Shown here one piece after another: positions 35,566 through 44,497 of a stretch of DNA of 64,000 nt; the first letter of the stretch is position 1; each line of letters starts with the position of its first letter. A program made the translations under genes and the position numbers. Below the pieces are notes generated by a model. The model searched no databases and was not told the DNA's origin. It worked only from the letters and a program-made list of their open reading frames with translations. Source of the DNA: Acidimicrobiia bacterium (lineage in GTDB: Bacteria; Actinomycetota; Acidimicrobiia; Spongiisociales; UBA5794); contig JAWKJB010000002.1 in assembly GCA_041393965.1 (NCBI GenBank), forward strand, positions 711,742 to 775,741. The letters are read 5' to 3'.

Positions 35566-36591
35566 ATGGGTGTCGTTGGCATTCTCACAGGAGGGGGCGA
35601 CTGCCCCGGCCTCAACGCCGTGATCCGCGCCGCGGTGTGCCGTGCGGGCGAGCACGATCTCGAAGTCGTCGGCATCAGGGATGGATGGGACGGCCTCATG
35701 CAGGACCGCGTCGTCCCTCTCGACCGCGACGCCGTGCGAGGGATCTTGGGCCGCGGAGGAACCATTCTCGGCACCTCGCGGAAGGACCCCTATGTCCACG
35801 GCGAGGGTCTCGCGAGCTGTCAGGAGGCCATCGACAGCAACGGCATCGAGCAGCTGATCGTGGTCGGTGGCGACGGAACCCTTCGGTCCGCGAAGCGCCT
35901 CGCCGATGAGGGGCTTGCCATCATCGGGGTGCCAAAGACGATCGATAACGACATCGCTGGGACCGATGTCACCTTCGGCTTTGCGACTGCGGTGCAAGTC
36001 GCCACTGACGCCATCGACCGACTCGTGACGACGGCGGAAGCTCACAACCGCGTGATCGTCGTCGAGGTCATGGGGAGAACCAAGGGCTGGATCGCGACAC
36101 ACGCGGGCATCGCAGGTGGCGCCGACTATGTGCTGATTCCCGAATTCGAATACGACATCGACACGGTCGTTTCCTCGCTCCGAGCACGCCACCGCGGCGG
36201 GCACCGCTACTCGATCGTGGTCGTTGGTGAGGGGGTGTCCCCGCCGGATGGCTACGGCGACAGCCAAACTCGACGCGATGTCTTCGGATTTGAACGGCTC
36301 GGCGGAGTTGCCTATTCGGTGGCAGCGGCCATCGAGGACCGCACGAGCTTCGAGACGCGAGTATCGGTTCTCGGACACATGCAGCGGGGTGGTACGCCGG
36401 TTGCCTCCGATCGGGTGCTCGCCACCCGCCTGGGTGTTGCGGCCGCCGACTGTGCGGCCGAAGATCTCACCGATGTCATGGTTGCGGTACGCGGTGAAGA
36501 GATCGTGCCGGTTCCCCTCGAGGTCGCCTGCCGGGACATCAGAGGTGTCCCCGAGCAGCTGTATCGCACCGCCAAGACCTTCTTCGGGTGA
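35566..36591 (+). CDS. pfkA: 6-phosphofructokinase (G104/K124 type)
   Basis: A 341-residue PFK. The G-G-D-G-T loop (101-105) has Gly at the position that is Asp in most PPi enzymes, but the substrate motif is P-K-T-I-D-N-D, with Lys124 where classical ATP enzymes have Gly. This mixed pair is found in actinobacterial PFKs, some ATP-dependent and one (Amycolatopsis methanolica) PPi-dependent, so the phosphate donor cannot be called from sequence. The ATG has AAGGAG 5 bases upstream. Confidence 0.93.
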   Translation: MGVVGILTGGGDCPGLNAVIRAAVCRAGEHDLEVVGIRDGWDGLMQDRVVPLDRDAVRGILGRGGTILGTSRKDPYVHGEGLASCQEAIDSNGIEQLIVVGGDGTLRSAKRLADEGLAIIGVPKTIDNDIAGTDVTFGFATAVQVATDAIDRLVTTAEAHNRVIVVEVMGRTKGWIATHAGIAGGADYVLIPEFEYDIDTVVSSLRARHRGGHRYSIVVVGEGVSPPDGYGDSQTRRDVFGFERLGGVAYSVAAAIEDRTSFETRVSVLGHMQRGGTPVASDRVLATRLGVAAADCAAEDLTDVMVAVRGEEIVPVPLEVACRDIRGVPEQLYRTAKTFFG

Positions 36592-36615
36592 TCGTCAGGG
36601 CTCGATGGCGACGCG

Positions 36616-38049
36616 TCATGGCGCTGTCGTGGACTCCCGTGGTGTTCCAACGAGCTCGACGAACGCCTCCTCCAACGCGACGGTGATGAGCTGCGGGTCG
36701 GCAATCAGGTCGCGGTCGGTGTTGAGCCCGATGTAGACCCGTCCCATGAGTGAGAACATCGCAATGCCGACTCCGTGGCTCTCCCACAGCGGAACCAACG
36801 GGTAGGTCGCGAGCATTGGGGAGCCCGCCATGAAGAGAGGAAACTGTGGCCCCGGCACATTCGTGACGGTCATGTTGAAGGGCCTCGCGCGGGATGCGAG
36901 CCGGGCCGCAAGCGACACCACAGCCGCGGGAGCCCCTGTCGAGATCGACACCAGCGTCGAAGCTCCGAGCGCCTGATCGGTCTCCTTCAGTTCCTTCGTC
37001 GCGTCGTGGATGGCGGCGATTCGTCGTGCCGGATCGGCCTCGCCGATCGGCAACGCCATGAGCCACATCGCGACCCGATTGCCCATCGTGCCGCGTTCGT
37101 CCCTCGTCCGAACCGAGACCGGCGCCATGATGCGGAACTCGGTGGCCACGAGCTCGTCGTGGGTCATGCCCGCAACCGACATCAGATACGACCTGATGCC
37201 TCCCGCAACGATTGCGAGCATGACATCGTTCACGGTGGCACCGTGCTCGGACTTGACCCGCCTGATCGCATCGAGGGGCAGATCGAGCCATTCGAAGGAT
37301 CGGCCCGGCCCGATCGGCCCGTTGAGTGGCGTGCGATCCGTGGGAGTGAGCCAACCCGACGACAGCGACGCCATCGCGGCGCGGAGGCGATGCCGCAGGG
37401 AGGCTGCTCCTTCGCCGATGCTTCTTCCGATGTGGGCGAGGTCTGCAAGCCCGGCAACCACGGTGGAGATAGAACGGGCGAGTTCCCGCACGGCGAGTTC
37501 TGTCCCGTTCGGCACCGGCCTGGGAGTCCATGGCGAAGGCGGTTCGAGTTCGACGGACTCGGAGAAATCGAGTATTACCGCCATCAGATCGATGCCTGAT
37601 ATCCCATCGATCATGCAGTGGTGGATCTTCGTGATGATCGCGAATCCCCCGTTGGCGAGGCCTTCGACGATGTTGAGCTCCCACAGGGGCTTTGAACGAT
37701 CGAGTTGTTGGGACATCAACCGGCCCACAAGCCCCTTGAGCTGGTCGTCGCTGCCGGGGTGGGGAAGCGCGATGTGCCGCACATGGAAGTCGAGATGGAA
37801 GTGCTCATCATCGACCCAGACCGGGTGGGCTTCTATGGGGATCGTGGCAAGCCGCTGGCGATACCGGGGAATCAAATGCAGCCGCGACTCGATGAGTCGC
37901 CGTATGGCGTCGATGTCGACTCCGTTGTCCCCGGTCGACGGTCCGGGCCCGAACAGCGCGACGGCTCCGACATGCATGTGGGTTGTTCGTGATTCGAGCG
38001 CAAGGAACGAGGCATCGAGATTGGAGAGTCGTTCATAGTGCACGCTCAC
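36616..38049 (-). CDS. Wax ester synthase / diacylglycerol acyltransferase family protein
   Basis: A 477-residue WS/DGAT (Tgs-type) acyltransferase. The catalytic motif H-H-C-M-I-D-G lies at 143-149, with the P-L-W-E motif upstream and N-V-P-G-P toward the C-terminus. These enzymes make triacylglycerol or wax esters as storage lipid in Actinobacteria. The GTG start overlaps the rluD stop by 4 bases with GGAG 7 bases upstream. Convergent with pfkA. Acceptor alcohol unknown. Confidence 0.9.
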   Translation of the reverse strand: MSVHYERLSNLDASFLALESRTTHMHVGAVALFGPGPSTGDNGVDIDAIRRLIESRLHLIPRYRQRLATIPIEAHPVWVDDEHFHLDFHVRHIALPHPGSDDQLKGLVGRLMSQQLDRSKPLWELNIVEGLANGGFAIITKIHHCMIDGISGIDLMAVILDFSESVELEPPSPWTPRPVPNGTELAVRELARSISTVVAGLADLAHIGRSIGEGAASLRHRLRAAMASLSSGWLTPTDRTPLNGPIGPGRSFEWLDLPLDAIRRVKSEHGATVNDVMLAIVAGGIRSYLMSVAGMTHDELVATEFRIMAPVSVRTRDERGTMGNRVAMWLMALPIGEADPARRIAAIHDATKELKETDQALGASTLVSISTGAPAAVVSLAARLASRARPFNMTVTNVPGPQFPLFMAGSPMLATYPLVPLWESHGVGIAMFSLMGRVYIGLNTDRDLIADPQLITVALEEAFVELVGTPRESTTAP

Positions 38050-38999
38050 AAGGGGGCTCCGTCGAGATCGGCCACGGATCCGGCGGCAGGTTCGCCGAGG
38101 ACGGCAAGGCTATCGCACAAGTCGGTCGGGAGTTGCGAGGTAATGCTGATGGGCTTTCCGGAACGAGGATGGTCGAACATCAGTTGCCTTGCATGCAACC
38201 ACGGACGGCCGGGATCTCCCGCCACACCGACGCGCCCGTAGGCTCCATCACCGACGATCGGGTGGTCGATCGACCGCATGTGGACGCGTATCTGATGGGT
38301 TCGCCCCGTCTCGAGCTCCACGGACAGAAGCGTCGTGTCAGGGCTGGACCACCATGCGAGCTTCCGATAGTGGGACACGCTTGGACGACCGTCCCTCGTG
38401 ACGCGCATCCTGGTTCGATGGACCGAATCCCTCCCGATCGGGGCATCGATCGTTCCCGTCAGGTTCGTGAAACTGCCGAGCACGAGGGTCAGATATCGGC
38501 GATGGATACGCCGCTGGCGCATCATGGAGATGAGCCCCTCGTAGGCCTCGGTTGTCCGTGCAACGACGAGGAGTCCCGATGTGTCACGGTCGAGCCGGTG
38601 GACAATTCCCCACCGGTCCTGCTGACCCACGCCGACGATCTCAGGGAATCTCGCGATCAACCCGTTGACGAGCGTACCGTGGTTGGTTCCCGGGCCGGGA
38701 TGAACCACCACACCAACCGGCTTGTCGACCACCAACAGCCAGTCGTCCTCGTGGAGAACATCGAACGGGACCTCTGGATCCGGAGCCGGCGCCGTCATCT
38801 CAGAGGGAGCTTCGACCCACAGGTCGGTACCGCTCGGGAAGCGATCAGAAGGCTTGACCTTTCCCTCGACGGTGGTGACCCCTCCCCCGTCGATGATCCT
38901 GCGCACATCGGCCCGCGACCGTTCCACGAGCACGGCAACAACCTTGTCGACGCGCTCTCCGCCCATGTCGGAGGGCACGGTGATGTGGACCGTGTTCAC
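38046..38999 (-). CDS. rluD: 23S rRNA pseudouridine synthase RluD-like
   Basis: A 317-residue RluA-family enzyme. An N-terminal S4 RNA-binding domain (about 1-65) is followed by the catalytic domain with H-R-L-D-R-D-T-S-G, where Asp137 is the nucleophile. It sits after lspA with a 4-base overlap, the usual actinobacterial order. RluD (helix 69) is the most likely identity, but RluA/RluC specificity is possible. Confidence 0.9.
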   Translation of the reverse strand: MNTVHITVPSDMGGERVDKVVAVLVERSRADVRRIIDGGGVTTVEGKVKPSDRFPSGTDLWVEAPSEMTAPAPDPEVPFDVLHEDDWLLVVDKPVGVVVHPGPGTNHGTLVNGLIARFPEIVGVGQQDRWGIVHRLDRDTSGLLVVARTTEAYEGLISMMRQRRIHRRYLTLVLGSFTNLTGTIDAPIGRDSVHRTRMRVTRDGRPSVSHYRKLAWWSSPDTTLLSVELETGRTHQIRVHMRSIDHPIVGDGAYGRVGVAGDPGRPWLHARQLMFDHPRSGKPISITSQLPTDLCDSLAVLGEPAAGSVADLDGAPL

Positions 39000-39442
39000 T
39001 GCCTCGGCATGAACGACACGAGGAGCAGGAGCCCCACCCCGATGGTGATCGCCATGTCAGCCACATTGAAGGTTGCGAAGAACGAGAAGTCGATGAAGTC
39101 GATCACGGCACCATCGAAGAATCCTGCGCCCCTGACGATCCGGTCGATGAGGTTCCCGACCGACCCGCCCAGCACCATGCCAAGTGCAACGGCCTCCCAG
39201 CGCCGAGAGGCGTCCCTGAGTACGACGAGAATCGCGATCACGACACCCGCCGCCACGATCGCAAGGATTGGGCCCCCACCGGAAAACATGGAAAACGCAG
39301 CACCGGTGTTGCGGGTCAGCCGCAGCTGCAGAAAGCCGTCGATGAGGGCGATAGGACCGTCGGAGAGGGCCGAAATGGCGAGAGCCTTTGTGACCTGATC
39401 GATCACAACAACCAGCCCGGCCACCACGACGGCGACACGCAC
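38996..39442 (-). CDS. lspA: Lipoprotein signal peptidase
   Basis: A 148-residue, four-helix aspartyl protease that cuts prolipoprotein signal peptides. Catalytic Asp115 is in V-I-D-F-I-D-F and Asp129 in F-N-V-A-D, with N-T-G-A-A-F and G-N-L-I-D-R also present. I chose the GTG at 39442, 5 bases after the dksA-like stop with CGAGG upstream. An ATG at 39538 would add 32 Arg-rich residues inside the upstream gene. Confidence 0.92.
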   Translation of the reverse strand: MRVAVVVAGLVVVIDQVTKALAISALSDGPIALIDGFLQLRLTRNTGAAFSMFSGGGPILAIVAAGVVIAILVVLRDASRRWEAVALGMVLGGSVGNLIDRIVRGAGFFDGAVIDFIDFSFFATFNVADMAITIGVGLLLLVSFMPRQ

Positions 39443-39447
39443 GGCGC

Positions 39448-39819
39448 TCAGCCTCGGCTGGCGGCCTCCACGGTTGTCGTCGCGTGCGGCAGTGCTTCGA
39501 GTCGCGCGACCGGTATCGGCTTCCCGGTTATCTCGCATGTTCCGTACAGGCCTTTCTCCATTCGGTCCTGGGCGTGACGCACCTGGATGAGGAGATCCCT
39601 CGCGTTCTGCACCATGGTCAAATCCATCTCGATCTCGACGGCGATCGCCCCGCCGTCGACATTGTCGGGATCGGCGCTGCGGTCAGCTGATCCCTCCGAC
39701 AGGCGCGCTTGTTCTCTCGCCTGGTCGTGTTCGGCAATGATCCGTTCGAGGCGTTCTCGCTCCTCGGCGAGTTTTCGCCTGAGCTTCTTGAGCGTCGATG
39801 GTGCAAGTTGTCTGGCCAC
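39448..39819 (-). CDS. DksA/TraR-like protein with degenerate zinc finger
   Basis: A 123-residue protein with a coiled-coil N-terminal half (residues 8-90) and a C-terminal segment that aligns to the DksA/TraR zinc finger (Y-G-T-C-E-I-T-G-K-P-I-P then R-L-E-A-L-P). Only Cys95 of the four expected cysteines remains, so zinc binding as in DksA is unlikely. Such genes sit next to lspA in many Actinobacteria. The GTG at 39819 has GGGGAGG upstream; ATG at 39861 is the alternative. Confidence 0.82.
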   Translation of the reverse strand: MARQLAPSTLKKLRRKLAEERERLERIIAEHDQAREQARLSEGSADRSADPDNVDGGAIAVEIEMDLTMVQNARDLLIQVRHAQDRMEKGLYGTCEITGKPIPVARLEALPHATTTVEAASRG

Positions 39820-39915
39820 GCAACCTCCCCGGGGCCAAGAAGGTAGCACGACGCACGACATGACGGTTCACCGTTCGGGTTCGCACCCCGCCGGTACCGT
39901 CGATAGGGTGACGAA

Positions 39916-40233
39916 GTGGCAGGTGCCGGTGCAGTTCGCGAGGTTCGAGGCAGGGTTGCCGTGCGGGTGTTGGTCGTCCCGAACGCCACACGAAGCGAGA
40001 TCGTGGGCCCCCACGGCGATCGGATCAAGATTCGCGTTGCCGTGCCGCCCGAACGCGGCAAGGCAAACGCTGAAGTGTGCAGGCTTCTCATCGACACCAC
40101 CGGGGCGGTAGCTGCCGAGGTGACGAATGGGCTGACGAGCCGGACGAAGACGATCGCCCTCGGGGGCATCTCGTCCGAAGCGGTTCGTCGCGCACTCGCG
40201 CGACCCGTGCCGTTGTCCGACGGAACGATGTGA
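39916..40233 (+). CDS. DUF167 (YggU family) protein
   Basis: A 105-residue protein matching the DUF167 fold. Recognisable parts are V-R-V-L-V-V-P-N-A, I-K-I-R-V-A-V-P-P-E-R-G-K-A-N-A-E (the family core) and the S-R-T-K-T-I-A-L-G-G motif. Biochemical role unknown. It starts at GTG, is divergent from the dksA-like gene, and precedes the T-box of ileS. Confidence 0.87.
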   Translation: MAGAGAVREVRGRVAVRVLVVPNATRSEIVGPHGDRIKIRVAVPPERGKANAEVCRLLIDTTGAVAAEVTNGLTSRTKTIALGGISSEAVRRALARPVPLSDGTM

Positions 40234-40254
40234 ATCACACCGTCGGTATGCTCA

Positions 40255-40432
40255 AGGTGCTGTGACGAGGCCCCTCGATGGGACATCCCCTCCGAGCTGC
40301 GGGAAGAACGCAGGACGCTGCAACTAGAACCCGCCGGTTCGCCCTCGTATGGGCCAATGAAGTGGCCGGTGAACGCCGGCAAGCCGGGTGGTACCGCGGT
40401 CCCCCCGTCCCGGCACCGTGAGGTGAAGAGAC
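40255..40432 (+). promoter_or_regulatory. T-box riboswitch (isoleucine) ahead of ileS
   Basis: The T-box sequence GGGTGGTACCGCGG is at 40386-40399. The base after TGG is T, which would pair with the A73 discriminator of tRNA-Ile. An upstream stem contains ATC at 40285-40287 as a candidate specifier codon in a short Stem I. There is no U-run terminator. The leader runs into the ileS ribosome site (GAGGA at about 40432), as in the translational ileS T-boxes of Actinobacteria. Uncharged tRNA-Ile would be expected to open the ribosome site. Confidence 0.9.
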
Positions 40433-40444
40433 GAGGACAAGACT

Positions 40445-43400
40445 GTGGCAACCGAATCATCGTTCGTCGGCGTACCGGCCGCAGACTTCCCACAACTCGA
40501 CGCGAGAGTCCTCGCGTTCTGGGAATCCATCGATGCTTTCGGCACCTCGGTCTCCAAGCGGCGGGACGCCCCTGAATACACCTTCTACGACGGACCGCCG
40601 TTCGCCACCGGCTCACCGCACTATGGCCACATCCTCCAAGGTGTCGTCAAAGACATCGTCCCCCGCTACTGGACCATGCGCGGCTATCAGGTCGAGCGCA
40701 GGTTTGGTTGGGACACCCACGGTCTCCCCGTCGAGATGGAGGTCGAACAGCAACTCGGTGTGTCGGGACCAAAAGAGATCGCCGATCTCGGCATCTCGGT
40801 CTTCAACGAAGCGTGCCGAACGATGGTCGACACGACAACCGAAGAGTGGTACGACATCACGGCGAGAATCGGAAGGTGGGTCGATTTCGACAATGCGTAC
40901 AAGACGATGGACTTCGAGTTCATGGAGAGCGTCTGGTGGGTGTTCGGGCAACTCTGGGAGAAGGACCTCGTCTACCGGGACTTCAAGGTGCTTCCCTATT
41001 CGTATGGCGCTGCGACGCCGCTGTCGAACTTCGAGGCGAACCTCGACTATCGGGATGTGGACGATCCGGCAATCACGGTCGGGCTTCGTGCGATCGAGAG
41101 CCGGGGACCGGTGTCCGAAGGCGACAGGCTGCTGATCTGGACGACGACGCCATGGACCCTTCCCGGGCACCTCGCGGTGGCCGTCGGTGCTGAGCATCGG
41201 TATGCCCGCGTCGCCGATCCCGACCACGATGGGATCTTCTGGGTGGGCGAGGACCGAATCGAAGCCGTTTTCGGTGGCGACGCCCAGGTGCTCACCACCG
41301 TGGCCGGTGCCGAGCTCGCTGGCGTCGCGTACGAACCACCCTTCGACTACTTCGCTGGCGAACGCGCCAACGGTGCGTTTGTGGTGATCACGGCCCCCGA
41401 GATCTCGGTCGATGAGGGAACCGGGCTGGTGCACATGGCGCCCGCATACGGAGAAGCCGACTTTGACGCCCTCAGCGGCGCAGGGATCGATGTGATCGTC
41501 GATCCGGTCGATGCCGAAGCGCGGTTCACACACGAGGTGCCCGAAGTGGAGGGCCTCAATGTCAAGGATGCCGACGAGCACTTGATGGGCTTGCTCGAAG
41601 CGTCCGGGAAGCTGTTCGACCGCACGACCATCAACCACTCGTACCCGTTCTGCTGGCGGACAGGCACCCCGCTCATCTACAAGGCGATTCCCACATGGTT
41701 CGTGGCGGTGGAGCGATTCCGGGACGACATGGTCCGCGTCAACGGCGATATTCGGTGGGTTCCCGAGGCGATTGGTGCGAACCGTTTCGGCAACTGGCTC
41801 GAGGGAGCGAGGGACTGGGCGATCAGCCGCAACCGATACTGGGGATCGTGCATCCCCGTGTGGGAGTGTGACACATGTGGCGAGCAGGTCTGCGTCGCGT
41901 CGCGCGACGAACTTCGGGAACTCTCCGGCACCTTCGTCGAGGACCTCCACAAGCACATCGTCGACGAGGTCACCTGGTCCTGCGCCTGTGGCGGCATCAT
42001 GCGCCGCGTTCCCGAGGTGCTCGACTGCTGGTTCGAGAGCGGCTCGATGCCATACGCCCAGATCCACTATCCGTTCGAGAATGTCGAACGGTTCGAGGAG
42101 CGGTTCCCGGCCGATTTCATCGCCGAGGGGCTCGATCAGACCCGCGGCTGGTTCTATACGCTCCTTGTGCTTGCTACCGCGATTCGCAACGAGGCTCCGT
42201 TCCAGAACTGTGTCGTGACGGGCATGATCCTCGCCGAGGACGGACGCAAGATGTCCAAGTCGCTTCGGAACTACCCCGACCCGTCCCATGTCCTCGATGC
42301 CTTCGGAGCCGATGCCCTCAGGGCTTACCTCATCAACTCTCCTGTGGTGCGTGGGGAACCGCTCCGGTTCTCGGAGACAGGCGTGAGAGAGGTCGTGCGG
42401 ACCGTGCTGCTCCCCCTGTGGAACGCCTACTCCTTCTTCGTCACCTACGCCACCGCCGACGGCATCACGGGGGCGGACCTACGGGCGGCGCCACCGCTCG
42501 AGGAGCGCCCGGAGATCGATCGGTGGATCGTCTCGGTGCTTCAGAGCCTCATCGCGGCCGTCAACCACGAGATGGAGGCGTACCGGCTGTTCTCGGTCAT
42601 TCCCCCGATTATCGGATTCGTCGAGCACCTTACGAACTGGTACATCCGCAGGTCGCGGCGTCGGTTCTGGGCGCACCGGGGTGGTGACGACGATGCCGAC
42701 AAACTCGCCGCCTTCGCCACCTTGTACGAGACCCTGACGACATTCGCTGCGGTCGCGGCCCCGGTACTGCCGTTCGTGACCGAGGAGCTGTATCGGGGCC
42801 TTGTGCGGCCGGTCGATGCGGACGCCCCGAAGAGCATCCATCATCTCGACTATCCCGAAGCTGACCCCGGAGCCATCGACGACGAGCTCGAGGCATCGAT
42901 GCGGACCGTCCGTTCCGTTGTCAACCTCGGCCGCGGCCTGCGCAAGCGTGAGAGCATCCGCGTCCGTCAGCCCTTGTCGTCGATCACGGTCGTCACCCGC
43001 GATGCAGCCGAACAGAAGGCCGTACGCGACCACGAGGACTTGATCGCCGACGAGCTCAATGTCCGGTCTGTTCGGGTCCACACCGACGAGGCGGGCCTTG
43101 TCGACCTGAGGGCGAAGGCCGATTTCGCGGTGATCGGCCCACGATACGGAGCCGACACGAGGCGGGTGGCTTCCGCCATCGCGTCGCTCGACCATGCGAC
43201 CATCTCGCGAATCGCTGACGGTGAAACCGAGACGATTGATGGGTTCGACATCACAGGGACCGACCTGATCGTCGAACGGGTACCGCGAGAGGGCACCGTG
43301 GTTGCGAGCGAAGGTTCGTTGTCGGTCGCCGTCGATGTTCTCGTCACCGACGAGCTCCGAATCGAGGGAACCGCTCGGGAGTTGATCAACCGCATCCAGA

Positions 43401-43612
43401 GCATGCGCCGCGACGAGGACCTCGAAGTCACGGACCGCATCGTCGTGACCTATTCGACATCGAGCTCCACGATCGCCGAGGCCTTCGAGGAGCATCGGAA
43501 CCTGATCGCTACCGAGGTGCTCGCCGAAGAGATCGAGCGCATCGAGAACGAGGCCGGAGTCGAGCGCTCCGTCGACGGCGAAGCGATCCGCCTCTCGATC
43601 CGGGTCAGATGA
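40445..43612 (+). CDS. ileS: Isoleucyl-tRNA synthetase, eukaryotic-like type
   Basis: A 1055-residue class I synthetase. The HIGH motif is P-H-Y-G-H (58-62) and the KMSKS motif is at 602-606. Length and the sequence W-D-T-H-G-L-P-V-E place it in the longer, eukaryotic-like IleS branch, which includes mycobacterial IleS and plasmid MupA and is typically insensitive to mupirocin (family knowledge, not tested here). Four Cys (C-D-T-C then C-A-C, about residues 477-518) form a possible metal site. The GTG start has GAGGA 7 bases upstream. Confidence 0.96.
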   Translation: MATESSFVGVPAADFPQLDARVLAFWESIDAFGTSVSKRRDAPEYTFYDGPPFATGSPHYGHILQGVVKDIVPRYWTMRGYQVERRFGWDTHGLPVEMEVEQQLGVSGPKEIADLGISVFNEACRTMVDTTTEEWYDITARIGRWVDFDNAYKTMDFEFMESVWWVFGQLWEKDLVYRDFKVLPYSYGAATPLSNFEANLDYRDVDDPAITVGLRAIESRGPVSEGDRLLIWTTTPWTLPGHLAVAVGAEHRYARVADPDHDGIFWVGEDRIEAVFGGDAQVLTTVAGAELAGVAYEPPFDYFAGERANGAFVVITAPEISVDEGTGLVHMAPAYGEADFDALSGAGIDVIVDPVDAEARFTHEVPEVEGLNVKDADEHLMGLLEASGKLFDRTTINHSYPFCWRTGTPLIYKAIPTWFVAVERFRDDMVRVNGDIRWVPEAIGANRFGNWLEGARDWAISRNRYWGSCIPVWECDTCGEQVCVASRDELRELSGTFVEDLHKHIVDEVTWSCACGGIMRRVPEVLDCWFESGSMPYAQIHYPFENVERFEERFPADFIAEGLDQTRGWFYTLLVLATAIRNEAPFQNCVVTGMILAEDGRKMSKSLRNYPDPSHVLDAFGADALRAYLINSPVVRGEPLRFSETGVREVVRTVLLPLWNAYSFFVTYATADGITGADLRAAPPLEERPEIDRWIVSVLQSLIAAVNHEMEAYRLFSVIPPIIGFVEHLTNWYIRRSRRRFWAHRGGDDDADKLAAFATLYETLTTFAAVAAPVLPFVTEELYRGLVRPVDADAPKSIHHLDYPEADPGAIDDELEASMRTVRSVVNLGRGLRKRESIRVRQPLSSITVVTRDAAEQKAVRDHEDLIADELNVRSVRVHTDEAGLVDLRAKADFAVIGPRYGADTRRVASAIASLDHATISRIADGETETIDGFDITGTDLIVERVPREGTVVASEGSLSVAVDVLVTDELRIEGTARELINRIQSMRRDEDLEVTDRIVVTYSTSSSTIAEAFEEHRNLIATEVLAEEIERIENEAGVERSVDGEAIRLSIRVR

Positions 43613-43877
43613 ACGCGTCGACGATCACCGGCACGAAGCGGATCACGAGCAGCAGAACGATCGGTGACAGGTCGAGCGCTGCACCGCCCACCCGAACCGG
43701 AGGGACAACGGCGCGGATGGGTCGCAGGAGCGGATCGATGAATCCGTTGAAGAACTCGTACAGGCGCCGGATGGGGTGATCCCACGCAACCCTTCCGAAG
43801 ACCACGACATACGACAGGATGATCCACACGATGAGGGCAAGCGTGAGGACATTGGCAATCCAATAGAGGAAGGCCAC
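43605..43877 (-). CDS. YggT family membrane protein
   Basis: A 90-residue, two-helix YggT protein (helices about 5-27 and 68-88) with the family motif D-P-L-L-R-P-I-R. YggT genes follow sepF in Gram-positives, and roles in osmotic tolerance and division have been suggested. The GTG overlaps the sepF stop as TAGTG, and the 3' end overlaps the convergent ileS end by 8 bases. Confidence 0.9.
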   Translation of the reverse strand: MAFLYWIANVLTLALIVWIILSYVVVFGRVAWDHPIRRLYEFFNGFIDPLLRPIRAVVPPVRVGGAALDLSPIVLLLVIRFVPVIVDAFI

Positions 43878-44491
43878 TAACGATCGTCGCCGAACAGACC
43901 GAGCCGGGCGAGTCGCTCCTGTTCGGCCACTCCGAGCACCACGCCCGTTGGCGTCACGAGGATCACACCCTGGGCCGTCTTCGACATCTTTCCGTCGAGG
44001 GCATAGGTGAGTCCGGAGGCGAAGTCCACGATTCGACGAACCATATCGGGTTCCGTCGATCGCAGGTCGAGGATGACGGCACGACCGGCACGGATCGCGT
44101 CGGCGAGGCTCTGGGCATCCGAGAAGTTCCGCGCAACGATGATCTGGGATTCGGGATCGAGGTGCCGAGGTGTTGTCTCCATGGGGGTCCCGCCTGCGGT
44201 TGGATGGATGTACACACCGGCCTCGGCATGCCGCGGGTCCGTTGATACCGATCTGCGCGTTGCTGACGGCGGTTCCACGCGACGACCTGCGAGGGCACCG
44301 GGAGGGCGCACCCCGGCGGTCACCGAAGCGGTCTGCCCTCTCGCGTCGGCGGGCCGGTAGGCGGCATCCTTGGCAGGCGGCGGATCGATCGGGCGAATGT
44401 CCCCGACCCCCTGATCACCAAAGCCGGTGTCCTGCTCCTCTTCATCGACGAGGCCGAGGTAGAAAAGCGTCTTGTTCCAAAGCGTCGCCAT
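43877..44491 (-). CDS. sepF: Cell division protein SepF
   Basis: A 204-residue FtsZ membrane anchor. A short N-terminal amphipathic stretch (M-A-T-L-W-N-K-T-L-F-Y-L-G-L) is followed by a disordered linker (about 20-110) and the SepF core (about 115-200), with Q-I-I-V-A-R-N-F-S-D and R-I-V-D-F-A-S-G. With no ftsA in the cluster, SepF is the expected FtsZ anchor, as in mycobacteria and Corynebacterium. Confidence 0.95.
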   Translation of the reverse strand: MATLWNKTLFYLGLVDEEEQDTGFGDQGVGDIRPIDPPPAKDAAYRPADARGQTASVTAGVRPPGALAGRRVEPPSATRRSVSTDPRHAEAGVYIHPTAGGTPMETTPRHLDPESQIIVARNFSDAQSLADAIRAGRAVILDLRSTEPDMVRRIVDFASGLTYALDGKMSKTAQGVILVTPTGVVLGVAEQERLARLGLFGDDR

Positions 44492-44497
44492 CGGTGC

